This document shows positions 43,985-51,955 of a DNA stretch of 64,000 bases, one piece after another. The notes below the pieces were generated by a model. It was not told the DNA's origin. It was given only the letters and a program-made list of their open reading frames with translations, and searched no databases. Each line of letters begins with the position of its first letter. Position 1 is the stretch's first letter. The translations under genes were made by a program, and so were the position numbers. The DNA is taken from assembly GCF_028622875.1 (NCBI RefSeq), contig NZ_CP117709.1, forward strand, positions 3,599,001 through 3,663,000, given 5' to 3'. This DNA is from Streptomyces sp. MMBL 11-1. GTDB taxonomy: Bacteria; Actinomycetota; Actinomycetes; Streptomycetales; Streptomycetaceae.

Positions 43985-45063
43985 TACAGAGAACCGGACC
44001 CCCCGGGCACCCCCGCAGCAGCAGCCGTAGCAAGCCGTCCCCGCCACCCGTCCGGGTCGCGCCCGGCCTCCACGGCGGCGGCAGCGTCGTCGGCGAGGTC
44101 GACGCCGAGGTCCGCGGCCCGGCGCTCGGCCCAGCGGGCCCAGGCGGCGGCCTGCTGGCAGTCGGGGCACTCGGTCTCCCCGGCCATGGAACGGAAGACG
44201 TGCTCGGTCCCGGGCCCGGTGCAGGTGACGAGGGGCGCGACGTACCGGGCGGCGGGCGGGGGCGGGGGGTTCGAGGGCGGACGCTGCGGCTCGGCGTCGG
44301 GGCGTGCGGGGATGGCGGCTTCGGGCAGTTTCTGCTCCAGCCGGTGCCGCAGGAACCCCACGGCGCACCGCACTCCGTCGTGCGGCAGGTTGCTGCTCAG
44401 CACCTGCCGCAGTTCGCCGCCGGAGACCCCGCGCCGCAGCCACTCCACCGTCTGCGCGATGAGCGAACGAGCCTCGGCGACACCGAGGCGGAGACCACGG
44501 CTCACGTCCCGGAGCGACAACAACACCCGCTCGGCCTCCGCCTCTTCAGCCGTCAGCGGTGCCACAGGCACTTCCGCGTCCGCGCCCGGGGTTTCGGTGG
44601 GTGGGTGGGGAAAGTTCTTCTCCCGTTCTTCGTCCACCGGTAGTTGATGACCGGCCGTCCGGGGCCCCGGCTGACCGACGGTCGGAAACCGCGCACTCGG
44701 AGACGAGGCGACACCGACACCGACGCCGATGCCCGCGTCGCACCACAGCGCCAGGACCTCCCCCTCGGCCATCGGCACGTTGGCGAACACCTGCTGGGTG
44801 ACCCAACGCCCACGCTCCCCGCAGACCCGCCGCTCATGCACGAACCCGCACAGGACCAACTGCTCCTTGGCCCGCTGGAACGCCCGCCCCTTGATACCCA
44901 GATTCCGGGCATGCTCGGACAACGCCAGATCCGTGGCACCGTCCGGCAACCCCTGAACGTAAAGAATCAGAACCTTCGCGTCACTGCACAGACGCGGATG
45001 ACGCACGACATCGTGCGAAGCCTTCGTGTAGCGCCGAGACGGCGCGATAGCATGCCAAAGCAT
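43984..45063 (-). CDS. helix-turn-helix protein with C-terminal Cys pair
   Basis: 359 residues if started at ATG 45063 (MLWHAIAPSRRYTKASHDVV), the point where codon use becomes coding-like; in-frame starts at 45141 and 45219 exist. The N terminus has a winged-helix look, with CSDAKVLILYVQGLPDGATD and ALSEHARNLGIKGRAFQRAK, like the replication-initiator/HTH proteins common on Streptomyces accessory elements. The middle is Pro/Gly-rich and disordered. Later there are a helical region with ELRQVLSSNLPHDGVRCAVG and a possible zinc pair, ETECPDCQQAAAW. Its role is unknown; the surroundings suggest a mobile-element remnant. Confidence 0.65.
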   Translation of the reverse strand: MLWHAIAPSRRYTKASHDVVRHPRLCSDAKVLILYVQGLPDGATDLALSEHARNLGIKGRAFQRAKEQLVLCGFVHERRVCGERGRWVTQQVFANVPMAEGEVLALWCDAGIGVGVGVASSPSARFPTVGQPGPRTAGHQLPVDEEREKNFPHPPTETPGADAEVPVAPLTAEEAEAERVLLSLRDVSRGLRLGVAEARSLIAQTVEWLRRGVSGGELRQVLSSNLPHDGVRCAVGFLRHRLEQKLPEAAIPARPDAEPQRPPSNPPPPPAARYVAPLVTCTGPGTEHVFRSMAGETECPDCQQAAAWARWAERRAADLGVDLADDAAAAVEAGRDPDGWRGRLATAAAAGVPGGSGSL

Positions 45064-45459
45064 CCCGGTGGGACCTGTATTTCCACTCGTTGGGTGAAGG
45101 CCCTCGGCACGGTGCTCGAACACCACCGGGGGCCGCCCCATGTGCGGGAACACACAGAGCGTGATGACGCGATCACGGTACCGCAGTCGTGAAGGCATGC
45201 GGACCAAAAGACGGAACACCCCACCCGACCAGGTGACTTACTGACTCCGTGGGCGCATGCGCGACGACGGCCACACACCCGGAACGGGAGCATCGGCCCT
45301 CAGCCGGCCGATGCGGGTCGGGGTGGGCCGGTTGATGACCGCGTGCGGAATGCCCGTGAGGAATCCCGGAGAATCACGCCTGGATGTTCCAGGTCCTTGG
45401 CAGAGGGCTCGCCTCGTTCGCCCCTGCGGGCCGCCGAAGCGATAAGGCCGGCTCATGAA
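45064..45459. other. gene-free stretch with one hairpin
   Basis: 396 bp between the HTH gene start and the Nudix gene end. It holds the presumed promoter of the HTH gene and a 9-bp stem-loop (45290-45314). Short frames here lack ribosome sites. No att-like tRNA fragment was recognised. Confidence 0.5.
45290..45314 (-). terminator. hairpin downstream of the Nudix gene
   Basis: Perfect arms GCATCGGCC (45290-45298) and GGCCGATGC (45306-45314) with a 7-nt loop, about 150 bp past the Nudix stop on the minus strand. Confidence 0.45.
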
Positions 45460-45906
45460 TCACGAGAGCTTTCGGCCGTCATGGGTACGCACGCGGGGCG
45501 CACCGTCCAGCAGGGCATCGGTGACCCGGACCGCGTAGACCTCGGCCATGCGGCTGGCCACCTCATCGGGGGTGAACCACTCGACTGCCGCTGACTCGTC
45601 CGACAGTTGCTCGTTGCCACCCTCGACACGGCAGCGGAAAACCAGGGCGACGATGCCTCGGGCAGTGTTCTTGTAGACGCCGGTCAGGCGGTCCACCCTG
45701 ATCTTGACGCCGGTCTCCTCGTAGACCTCACGTCGGACGCCGTCCTCGGGGGCCTCGGTCAGTTCGAGCACCCCACCGGGCGGCTCCCAGGTTCCGTTGT
45801 CCGCCCGCTTGATCGTGAGCACCCTGCCGTCCTCCCGGACGACCACCCCGGCTACGGAGACGGAGTGGAGCGGCGTTGACGGGGTTTCCTGACGGATGTT
45901 ACTCAT
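45460..45906 (-). CDS. Nudix hydrolase, Pif-like
   Basis: 148 residues from the second ATG (MSNIRQETP); the first, two codons earlier, also lies in the operator palindrome. The Nudix box is intact: GGVLELTEAPEDGVRREVYEET followed by Gly-Val. Strands VAGVVVREDGRVLTIKR and ALVFRCRVEGG frame it. Nudix enzymes hydrolyse nucleoside diphosphates linked to another group. Next to a divergent GntR regulator it matches the korSA-pif pair of the integrative element pSAM2, where Pif is a Nudix protein giving conjugal immunity. The start codon inside an operator means the GntR protein should control it directly. No Shine-Dalgarno is seen, so it may be leaderless. Confidence 0.9.
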   Translation of the reverse strand: MSNIRQETPSTPLHSVSVAGVVVREDGRVLTIKRADNGTWEPPGGVLELTEAPEDGVRREVYEETGVKIRVDRLTGVYKNTARGIVALVFRCRVEGGNEQLSDESAAVEWFTPDEVASRMAEVYAVRVTDALLDGAPRVRTHDGRKLS

Positions 45907-45915
45907 GTACATGAG
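45902..45915. promoter_or_regulatory. operator O1, perfect palindrome CTCATGTACATGAG
   Basis: A 14-bp perfect palindrome overlapping the Nudix start codons and lying 21 bp before the GntR start. The same sequence recurs upstream of the small-protein/radical SAM operon, so it is very probably the binding site of the GntR protein encoded here. Confidence 0.85.
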
Positions 45916-45936
45916 AATAGGAGACTCAGAAGGACT

Positions 45937-46716
45937 ATGGCGAGTAGCGATGTGACCTCTTCGGCCAAGGCGAAGTATCTCCAGATTGCCGACGACCTTG
46001 CCGCGCAGATTCGGTCCGGCGCTCTGGGAGCCGGGGCTGCCGTACCGAGCGAGACGGCCCTCATGGAGCGGTACGGCGTCGCCTCGGGCACCGTACGCAA
46101 GGCGGTGGCCGAGCTACGGGCGACGCAGTTGATCGAAACCCACCACGGCCGGGGTTCGTTCGTCCGGTCCCGGCCGCCCGTGCAGCGCAAGTCCTCCGAC
46201 CGGTTCCGCCGCACGCACCGGAAGGCGGGTAAGGCGGCTTACCTCGCGGAAGCCGAACAGAGCGGTGACAAGCCGTCCGTGACAGTCCTCTTCATCGGCC
46301 CCACCGAGGCACCGCAGGAGATCGCCGAGCGGCTGGGCGTTCCCGCCGGTTCCCAGGTCCTCGCCCGCAAGCGCCGCTACTTCAGGGAGGGCGTGCCCAC
46401 GGAAGAGGCCACCTCCTACCTCCCGTGGGACGTGGCGAAGGACATCCCGGAGATGTTCGCCGAGAATCCCGGCGGCGGCGGGATCTACGCCCGCCTCGAA
46501 GACCACGGCCACACTCTCGCGGAGTTCACGGAGACCGTACGGGCACGCCTCGCGACGAAGGCCGAGGCGACCGCACTCGCACTGAGCCCGGGCTCTCCCG
46601 TGATCCACCTGGTCCGGAACGCGGAAACCAAGGCCGGACGGGTCGTGGAGGTGTGCGACACCGTCATGGCCGCCGACCAGTTCGTGCTGGACTACCGCTT
46701 CCCCGCAGCTGATTGA
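45937..46716 (+). CDS. GntR/HutC-type transcription repressor, KorSA-like
   Basis: 259 residues; AGAAGG precedes the ATG. N-terminal winged helix: YLQIADDLAAQIRSGALGAG, then VPSETALMERYGVASGTVRK with the recognition helix, and HHGRGSFVRSRPP. A UTRA effector domain follows (about 105-255), with APQEIAERLGVPAGSQVLAR and the family-typical LSPGSPVIHLVRNAETKAGR. Divergent from the Nudix gene with O1 between them, and upstream of three more copies of the same palindrome before the radical SAM operon. So it likely represses itself, the Nudix gene and the RiPP genes, and is released by an unknown small ligand. Confidence 0.92.
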   Translation: MASSDVTSSAKAKYLQIADDLAAQIRSGALGAGAAVPSETALMERYGVASGTVRKAVAELRATQLIETHHGRGSFVRSRPPVQRKSSDRFRRTHRKAGKAAYLAEAEQSGDKPSVTVLFIGPTEAPQEIAERLGVPAGSQVLARKRRYFREGVPTEEATSYLPWDVAKDIPEMFAENPGGGGIYARLEDHGHTLAEFTETVRARLATKAEATALALSPGSPVIHLVRNAETKAGRVVEVCDTVMAADQFVLDYRFPAAD

Positions 46717-46763
46717 TCCGACATCAGGAGATCGTCCCGCGAGCAGGCATCGCCGCCGACCGC

Positions 46764-46850
46764 TTGACTCATGTACAGGAGTGCTGCATTCTCTCAAGAG
46801 ACACTCATGTACATGAGTGACGGAGATGCTCTCTTCTACATGAGGTGCTC
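46764..46850 (+). promoter_or_regulatory. operator cluster O2-O4 and promoter of the radical SAM operon
   Basis: Three more copies of the GntR palindrome: O2 at 46768-46781 (13 of 14 bases), O3 at 46804-46817 (perfect, extending to 16 bp as ACTCATGTACATGAGT), O4 at 46831-46844 (12 of 14). A -35-like TTGACT (46764-46769) overlaps O2, with a weak -10 CATTCT 17 bp later. O4 covers the GAGG ribosome site of the first gene. This is a strongly repressible promoter layout. Confidence 0.8.
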
Positions 46851-47048
46851 ATGCCGCCGTTCAAGGTTGCCGAAGTACGGATGACGCTGCGGGTCTCACG
46901 CGACTCTGGCCGGACGTGGGGGCCCCTCACCGAGGTACGCGTGGGTGACAACCCGGTACCCGCCGACAACTCCGGCGTATTCCCGCCCTGCACATGCGGG
47001 CAGTGCACGGAGCGGACCTCCATCGACCGCCTGCGGATGGTGTCGTGA
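46851..47048 (+). CDS. 65-residue Cys-containing protein, first gene of the radical SAM operon
   Basis: ATG 46851 with GAGG five bases ahead. The protein has a basic N-terminal half with VRMTLRVSRDSGRTWGPLTE and a cluster FPPCTCGQCTERTS near the end, a CxCxxC arrangement that could bind zinc or an Fe-S centre. Its stop overlaps the next ATG (TGATG). No family recognised. It could be a RiPP recognition/partner protein or a second substrate; the size and Cys cluster make both possible. Confidence 0.7.
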   Translation: MPPFKVAEVRMTLRVSRDSGRTWGPLTEVRVGDNPVPADNSGVFPPCTCGQCTERTSIDRLRMVS

Positions 47049-47374
47049 TGCGGTGCGTTCACTGGCGCCGGGTGCCGCTGGAGCTGGCGCGGGAGGCTCG
47101 GCAGCAGGCCCCGGCCGGATGCGTCGACAGGGCTGCCCAGTGCCAGCTGTCGGTCCATGAGGGCGACGAGCACTACGGCCTCCTGGCCGAACTCGACACG
47201 TACGGCACCGCCCTCTGGCTCCGCTGGCGCGGGGCTTACGTGGACCTGGTCGTACTGCGGGACTGCCCGGTGGCAGGGCCGGGTCCCGACGGTGACGGCT
47301 GCTGTCTGTTCGTCGGCCACACCGAGCAGCACACCTGGAGAGACGCCTCGGAGGAGGCCCTGTGCACCAGTTGA
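47048..47374 (+). CDS. 108-residue protein of the radical SAM operon, unknown function
   Basis: Starts at the TGATG overlap. The sequence alternates helical (PLELAREARQQAPAGCVDRA) and strand-like segments (YGLLAELDTYGTALWLRWRG, YVDLVVLRDC). It has four Cys. The size and a small alpha/beta character would allow a PqqD-like recognition domain, but I cannot see the motif. It overlaps the radical SAM start by 13 bp, indicating tight co-translation, so a role with that enzyme is likely. Confidence 0.68.
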   Translation: MRCVHWRRVPLELAREARQQAPAGCVDRAAQCQLSVHEGDEHYGLLAELDTYGTALWLRWRGAYVDLVVLRDCPVAGPGPDGDGCCLFVGHTEQHTWRDASEEALCTS

Positions 47375-48480
47375 TCGCGACCCCGTACAACGGAACGTTC
47401 CTGATCGCCCGCCCCGGCTCCAAGGGCGGCATGCGTATCCCCCGAGTGCTGTACGAAGAACTGGCCTCGTCTGCCGAGAGCACCAGCCCTCTGCCCAGTT
47501 GGCTCCTCGCCCACGCACGTACGGCCTGGGGCCTGGACCTGGCCGACGCGGTGATGCGCGACTCCGTTCGCGTACGCCCTGAGACCCGTCTCGGTTACGG
47601 CCGGGCCACGTACGAAATCAACAAGGGCTGCAACTTCAACTGCGAGCACTGCTACCTCGCGGAGCGGAGGTTCGAGGGGCTGCCCTGGCCGGACAAGGCC
47701 CGGCTCCTGCGCCTGCTGCGGGATGCCGGGGTGCTGTGGCTCCAGTTCACCGGCGGTGAACCCCTGATCGACCGGGACTTCGTGGACGCGTACGCGCTCG
47801 CCCATCGGTCCGGGATGCTGATCGAGATCCTGACCAACGGCTCCCGGCTCCACCGCCCCGAGATTATCGAGCTCCTGCGCGACCTGCCGCCGCACAAGGT
47901 GACCGTCTCCCTCTATGGGGCGACCCCCGACAGTTTCGACTCGCTCACCCGGAAGCCGGGAGCGTTCAAGCTGGTCGAGAAGGGGCTTGTCGCGGCACGC
48001 GAGGCCGACATCGCGCTGGAACTGGCGCTGATCATCACCCGGCACAACGCCCATGAGCTGGACGCCATGCGGGCCCTCGCCGAACGGTACGGGGCGAGCC
48101 GTCAGGAGTACGGAACGATCTCCCCCACGTACACGGGCACGCCCGAACCCCTCGCCGCGCAGGCCCCTGGCTTCCTGGACAAGAGCAGCGTCTTCAAGGG
48201 CTGCCCCGCCGGCCACACCTTCTTCCACGTCGACCCGCACGGTCTGGCGACCATGTGCAAGGTCGGCCGCGAGAATCCCATCGACCTCATGACCGAGGGC
48301 CTTGACGGACTCCTCCGTCTGCCCGGCATCGCCGATGCCCAGATGCTTCGCACCGGTGGCTGCGGCGGCTGTCAGCTCTCCGGCACCTGCCGGGTCTGCC
48401 GACCGCTTGCCAAGGCGTACCAGGAGGCGAAGGCATCACTGAACACCTACTGCCAACACGGAAGCGAGGAAGCGTCATGA
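47362..48480 (+). CDS. radical SAM/SPASM peptide-modifying enzyme
   Basis: 372 residues, GTG start with GGAGG five bases ahead. Radical SAM cluster motif CNFNCEHC (Cys90, 94, 97), then LQFTGGEPLIDRDF (the SAM-binding Gly-Gly-Glu) and VTVSLYGATPDSFD. The C terminus is a SPASM domain: FKGCPAGHTFFHVDPHGLATMC, GGCGGCQLSGTCRVCRPLAK and a final YCQHG, enough cysteines for auxiliary clusters. SPASM enzymes mostly modify ribosomal peptides (thioether, C-C or decarboxylation reactions). The ATGA overlap with a 45-residue frame immediately after it makes that peptide the prime substrate candidate. Confidence 0.93.
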   Translation: MHQLIATPYNGTFLIARPGSKGGMRIPRVLYEELASSAESTSPLPSWLLAHARTAWGLDLADAVMRDSVRVRPETRLGYGRATYEINKGCNFNCEHCYLAERRFEGLPWPDKARLLRLLRDAGVLWLQFTGGEPLIDRDFVDAYALAHRSGMLIEILTNGSRLHRPEIIELLRDLPPHKVTVSLYGATPDSFDSLTRKPGAFKLVEKGLVAAREADIALELALIITRHNAHELDAMRALAERYGASRQEYGTISPTYTGTPEPLAAQAPGFLDKSSVFKGCPAGHTFFHVDPHGLATMCKVGRENPIDLMTEGLDGLLRLPGIADAQMLRTGGCGGCQLSGTCRVCRPLAKAYQEAKASLNTYCQHGSEEAS

Positions 48481-48614
48481 CCGCTGTCATGGTGGAGATC
48501 GGCCCCCGGCCGCCGGCCACGGAGGAGCCCGAGGGGGTGGTCCTCCTGGACGACCTGGAGGTGCTGGCCGAGGGCGCAATCCCGGGCTGCAACGACGACA
48601 ACCCCTACCGGTAG
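48477..48614 (+). CDS. 45-residue candidate RiPP precursor peptide
   Basis: A short frame whose ATG overlaps the radical SAM stop (ATGA), with GAGGAA six bases ahead, ending TAG at 48614. The leader-like part is acidic and hydrophobic (EEPEGVVLLDDLEVLAEG). The end, AIPGCNDDNPYR, is compact with one Cys, two Asp, two Asn, a Pro and a Tyr, suitable for a radical SAM-made crosslink. The single Cys close to Asp/Asn recalls CxxD-type thioether (ranthipeptide-like) chemistry, though other links are possible. A kinase-like gene follows 105 bp later. No protease or transporter is adjacent. I know no named family with this core. Confidence 0.72.
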   Translation: MTAVMVEIGPRPPATEEPEGVVLLDDLEVLAEGAIPGCNDDNPYR

Positions 48615-48719
48615 ACAACCGGCCGGAAAGAACCGCGGGGGCCTCGGGACGTTCTTCCACCCGAAGCCCCCGCACCACCGCGCACCCACCTGCCCGCACC
48701 CGAGGAAGAGTGAAGCCCC

Positions 48720-49541
48720 ATGGCGACCGTCCGCATCGGCCTCGACCGGCTGCCGTCCGCTGCCCGCGCCGCCGTCGAAGAGCACACCGGCCCCCTTTTC
48801 GCGGTCAAGGAGACGGACGGGGGTTTCAACAGCGAGATCGCGGCCCGCGTCACCTCCGCCACGGGCACCTGGCACATCAAGGGCCTGCGCACCGACCACC
48901 CCCGCGCCTGGACCCAGCGCCGGGAGGCCGCCGTCGCCCCTTTCCTCACCAGCCTGGCCCCCGCCCTCCGCTGGCGCGTCGAGACCGCCGGATGGGACCT
49001 CCTCGGGTTCGAAGCCCTCGACGGCCACCACGCCGACTACGCCCCCGGCTCCCCCGACCTCCCCGAAGTCGCCGCCCTCCTGCGCCGCCTCGGCGAGACC
49101 CCCTGCCCCGGCATCGAACTGCGCCACGCCGGACAACGCCTGGCGCACTACGCCGCCCACCCCGACGACCTCCGCTTCTTCGCCGGAAGCCATCTCCTGC
49201 ACACCGACCTGAACAACACCAACGTCCTCGTCGACGAACACGCCCCCCGGGGCGATCGAGCCCGCCTGGTCGACTGGGCCTGGGCAACCCGCGGAGCGGC
49301 CTGGCTCGACGCCGGTTACTGGGTCATCTGGCTCATCGCCTCCGGCCACACCCCCGCGTCCGCCGAGCAGTGGGCCGCCGAGATCCCCGCCTGGCACACC
49401 GCCCCCGCCGAGGGCATCACCGCCTTCGCCACCGCCAACACCGCGCTCTGGTCAGAGATCAGCACAGCCGACCCCGGCCCGTGGACCCTGCGTCTCGCGA
49501 CCGCCGCCACCGCCTGGCACGCACACCGCAGAGCCGGATGA
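48720..49541 (+). CDS. APH-like phosphotransferase
   Basis: 273 residues; GAGGAAGAG lies a little upstream of the ATG. Aminoglycoside-phosphotransferase-type kinase fold: GGFNSEIAARVTSATGTWHIK (nucleotide loop with the Lys), the catalytic loop LLHTDLNNTNVLVDE with Asp and Asn, and the metal site RLVDWAWATRGAAWLDAG. The family phosphorylates small molecules or peptides; APH-like kinases also serve in class V lanthipeptide maturation. As the next gene after the candidate precursor it may phosphorylate the peptide, its product, or act as a self-protection enzyme. It might equally be an unrelated resident kinase. Confidence 0.85.
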   Translation: MATVRIGLDRLPSAARAAVEEHTGPLFAVKETDGGFNSEIAARVTSATGTWHIKGLRTDHPRAWTQRREAAVAPFLTSLAPALRWRVETAGWDLLGFEALDGHHADYAPGSPDLPEVAALLRRLGETPCPGIELRHAGQRLAHYAAHPDDLRFFAGSHLLHTDLNNTNVLVDEHAPRGDRARLVDWAWATRGAAWLDAGYWVIWLIASGHTPASAEQWAAEIPAWHTAPAEGITAFATANTALWSEISTADPGPWTLRLATAATAWHAHRRAG

Positions 49542-49660
49542 ACCGCGCCTCCACTCGCGTGAGCCGAAGGAGTGCCGTCCCAGGGGCCGGGGTCGATCTC
49601 GGTGATGTCCGCGTGCGCCGGGCCGGCGGGGGCCGGAGCGCCAGTCCTCGCCCGCCCCTC

Positions 49661-50200
49661 CTACTCCGCCCCCGACTCCACCTGCGTCATCGCCTCCGTG
49701 ATCATGCGGGTCGCGAAGTTCTGGTCGTCCGTCATGCGGTTGATGTGTTCGGCGAGCAGGAACGCCGTCGCCTCCAGCGGGGTCAGTTCCGCGTCCGTCC
49801 AGTCTCCGTACTGCTTGCGCCACAGGGTGGGGCTCAGGCCGGTGGCGGCCGCGATGGCCATGCCCGCCATCGTGGGTACGGCCTCGGGCGGGACGCTTTT
49901 CGGCAGCATCTTCAGGGAGGTGACGAGGGTCGGGACCACGTATTCGACGACATCCTTCCCGTGCGCCTCGTGGGCCTCCCGGAGCCACTTCATGTACAGG
50001 TAGATGAGCGTGCATGTCCCGTCCAGCACGTCGTCGACGCCTTCCGGGCCCAGCGACGAGAGCAGTTGCTGGGTCAGTTGCTCCTGCTCGGGGTCGGTCC
50101 CGCTCTCGTCCGCGTGGACGGTCCTGATCCGGGAGTCGATCAGCATCAGCGCCGCGCCCACATCGCCGGCGGGAGCGTGTCGAGGTTCGAAAGGCGACAC
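49661..50200 (-). CDS. conserved-looking helical protein of unknown function
   Basis: 179 residues from GTG 50200, chosen because AAAAGGAC precedes it; upstream in-frame sequence looks non-coding. Mostly helical: LTQQLLSSLGPEGVDDVLDG, TLIYLYMKWLREAHEAHGKD, AMAGMAIAAATGLSP-type segments and AEHINRMTDDQNFATRMITE. No signal peptide, TM or catalytic motif. No family recognised. Convergent with the APH-like gene. Confidence 0.68.
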   Translation of the reverse strand: MSPFEPRHAPAGDVGAALMLIDSRIRTVHADESGTDPEQEQLTQQLLSSLGPEGVDDVLDGTCTLIYLYMKWLREAHEAHGKDVVEYVVPTLVTSLKMLPKSVPPEAVPTMAGMAIAAATGLSPTLWRKQYGDWTDAELTPLEATAFLLAEHINRMTDDQNFATRMITEAMTQVESGAE

Positions 50201-50353
50201 GGCGGAAGTCCTTTTCGGGGAGGCTGCGGTGGGCAGCGTGCGGGATCCGGGGCGCACTTCGTACCTCTGCGCACTCGGACGACTACGCAGATGAGTCTCC
50301 ACGATCCCCGGCGGCCTCGCCCCGCACTTCGTGGATTCGGCCGCCCCTCGCCG

Positions 50354-50998
50354 TCACTTCCGCCAGAACAGGTGGTGCGTCATGCCGCTCGGGCTCGGAA
50401 CGACGTCCATGTGGTACCGGTCGAGCAGTTCGTCGGGCGACTCCCACAGACGCAGGCCGGTGCCCAGCTCCACCGGCGCGACCGCCACGTGCAGGGTGTC
50501 GACCAGGCCGGCGTCGAGGAACTCACGGATCGTGGTCACTCCGCCGCCGAGCCGCACGTCCTTGCCTTCCGCCGCTTCCCGCGCCCGGTCGAGGACCGTC
50601 GCCGGGTCGCCGTCGACGAAGTGGAACGTGGTGTCCGACAGCGTGAACGACGGGCGCTCGTGGTGGGTCATCACGAACACCGGTGTGTGGAACGGGGGTT
50701 CCTCGCCCCACCAGCCCTGCCACTCGTGGTTCTCCCAAGGGCCGCGCTGGGGGCCGAACTTGTTGCGGCCCATGATCTCGGCGCCGATGTTGTGCGCGAA
50801 GTCCCGCGTGAAGTAGTCGTCCAGGCCCCGGCTCCCGCCCGGCTCCGCGCGGTTCGGCCAGCTCGCCGTCGCCCCGGCCCAGGAGAAGAGCCGCCCGGGG
50901 TCGACATGACCGAACGGCCGCTCAAGCGACTGCTCCTCCCCGGCGGCGATGCCGTCGCCGGAGACGGTGAAGTTCTGGACTTTCAGCAGCTGAGTCAC
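50354..50998 (-). CDS. RibD-C/dihydrofolate-reductase-family protein
   Basis: 214 residues from GTG 50998 (GGGGAAA four bases ahead). It has the fold marks of the small reductase family: an N-terminal strand VQNFTVSGDGI, EIMGRNKFGPQRGPW, VFVMTHHERPSFTL, then KDVRLGGGVTTIREFLDAGL and VDTLHVAVAPVELGTGLRLW. These NADPH enzymes act on pteridine/pyrimidine-like substrates, but most solitary members have no known substrate. Confidence 0.88.
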   Translation of the reverse strand: MTQLLKVQNFTVSGDGIAAGEEQSLERPFGHVDPGRLFSWAGATASWPNRAEPGGSRGLDDYFTRDFAHNIGAEIMGRNKFGPQRGPWENHEWQGWWGEEPPFHTPVFVMTHHERPSFTLSDTTFHFVDGDPATVLDRAREAAEGKDVRLGGGVTTIREFLDAGLVDTLHVAVAPVELGTGLRLWESPDELLDRYHMDVVPSPSGMTHHLFWRK

Positions 50999-51143
50999 GC
51001 GTTTCCCCTGCTTCTGTGCGGTCAACGACGGTGGTGGGACCCCACGGAGAGGGAAAACTCATCGGTCGGGGGGCGGAGACCACCTCGCGTCTCCTCACCA
51101 CCCCATCACACCGCCCGCGCTTCAGCGATCCAGGAGAGTCCTC

Positions 51144-51698
51144 GTGAGCGATCAGTCCGGCCGCCAGGCCCGTAAACCGTTCCTGTACGTCGTCGTCTGC
51201 GCGGCCGGGGTCGCCCGTGACGTCGACCGGCTGTTCGCCGCCGCGCGGGACGCCGGGTGGGAGGTGGGCGTCATCGCCACCCCGCAAGGGCTCGGGTTCC
51301 TCGACGTGGCGGCCGTCGAGGCGCGGACCGGATACCCGGTCCGCTCCGCCTGGCGCTCCCCCGGAGACCCCCGCCCGCTGCCGGACCCGGATGCCATCGC
51401 CGTCGCGCCCGCCACGTTCAACACCATCAACAAGTGGGCGGCCGGGATCTCGGACACCCTGGCCCTCGGCATCCTCTGCGAGGCGTACGGGCTCGGCGTC
51501 CCCACCGCCGTCCTCCCGGCCGTGAACTCCGCCCTCGCCGCGCACCCGGCGTACGTCGAGAGCCTGCGGCGGCTGCGCGGCATGGGCGTCCTCGTCAGCA
51601 CCCGCACACCGCACACGCCCACGTCCGGTGACACGGCACCCTTCCCGTGGGAGGACGCCCTGGAGCTGCTCGCGCCCGTGCTCCCCGCGCGGACCTGA
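51144..51698 (+). CDS. HFCD-type flavoprotein
   Basis: 184 residues, GTG start behind GGAGAG. FLYVVVCAAGVARDVDRLFA opens the Rossmann-like flavin domain; IAVAPATFNTINKWAAGISD is the PAT-NT-K-G-D flavin/cysteine-decarboxylase-family motif, and AVLPAVNSALAAHPAYVESL stands where the PxMNxxM substrate clamp lies. The family includes phosphopantothenoylcysteine decarboxylase and RiPP cysteine decarboxylases. The clamp Met is replaced, so the substrate is uncertain. It is 2 kb from the candidate RiPP genes with unrelated genes between, so a link is not assumed. Confidence 0.85.
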   Translation: MSDQSGRQARKPFLYVVVCAAGVARDVDRLFAAARDAGWEVGVIATPQGLGFLDVAAVEARTGYPVRSAWRSPGDPRPLPDPDAIAVAPATFNTINKWAAGISDTLALGILCEAYGLGVPTAVLPAVNSALAAHPAYVESLRRLRGMGVLVSTRTPHTPTSGDTAPFPWEDALELLAPVLPART

Positions 51699-51783
51699 CC
51701 GTACGCGGGGGAGGGGCCCGGGCGGCTCCGGCTCGCCCCCCGTACACGAACACCCGTACACGAGCACCCTGGGGCAGTTTTCG

Positions 51784-51809
51784 GCCAGGACCGTGAGGCC
51801 GGTCCTGGC
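51784..51809 (+). terminator. hairpin after the flavoprotein gene
   Basis: Perfect 10-bp stem (51784-51793 with 51800-51809) and 6-nt loop TGAGGC, 86 bp past the stop. Likely terminator. Confidence 0.55.
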
Positions 51810-51955
51810 AGGAACGCACGAGGGTGCCTGGTCACATCGCCCCGTACGGCCGCCGGCCGGAGCCCTCTGACGGATTTTCGCCACCCGATAAGGTAATGGC
51901 CGGATAAAAAGGCCACCAAGTGCGCGCGCACCGCCGCACGTCTCGGGAGGAAGCC

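Noticed and set aside
45220..45460. small genes in the stretch before the Nudix gene
   Set aside because: Short frames lack ribosome sites and protein-like composition.
51144..51698. flavoprotein as a RiPP cysteine decarboxylase of the nearby locus
   Set aside because: Two unrelated genes intervene, the candidate precursor lacks a C-terminal Cys, and the substrate-clamp Met is absent.
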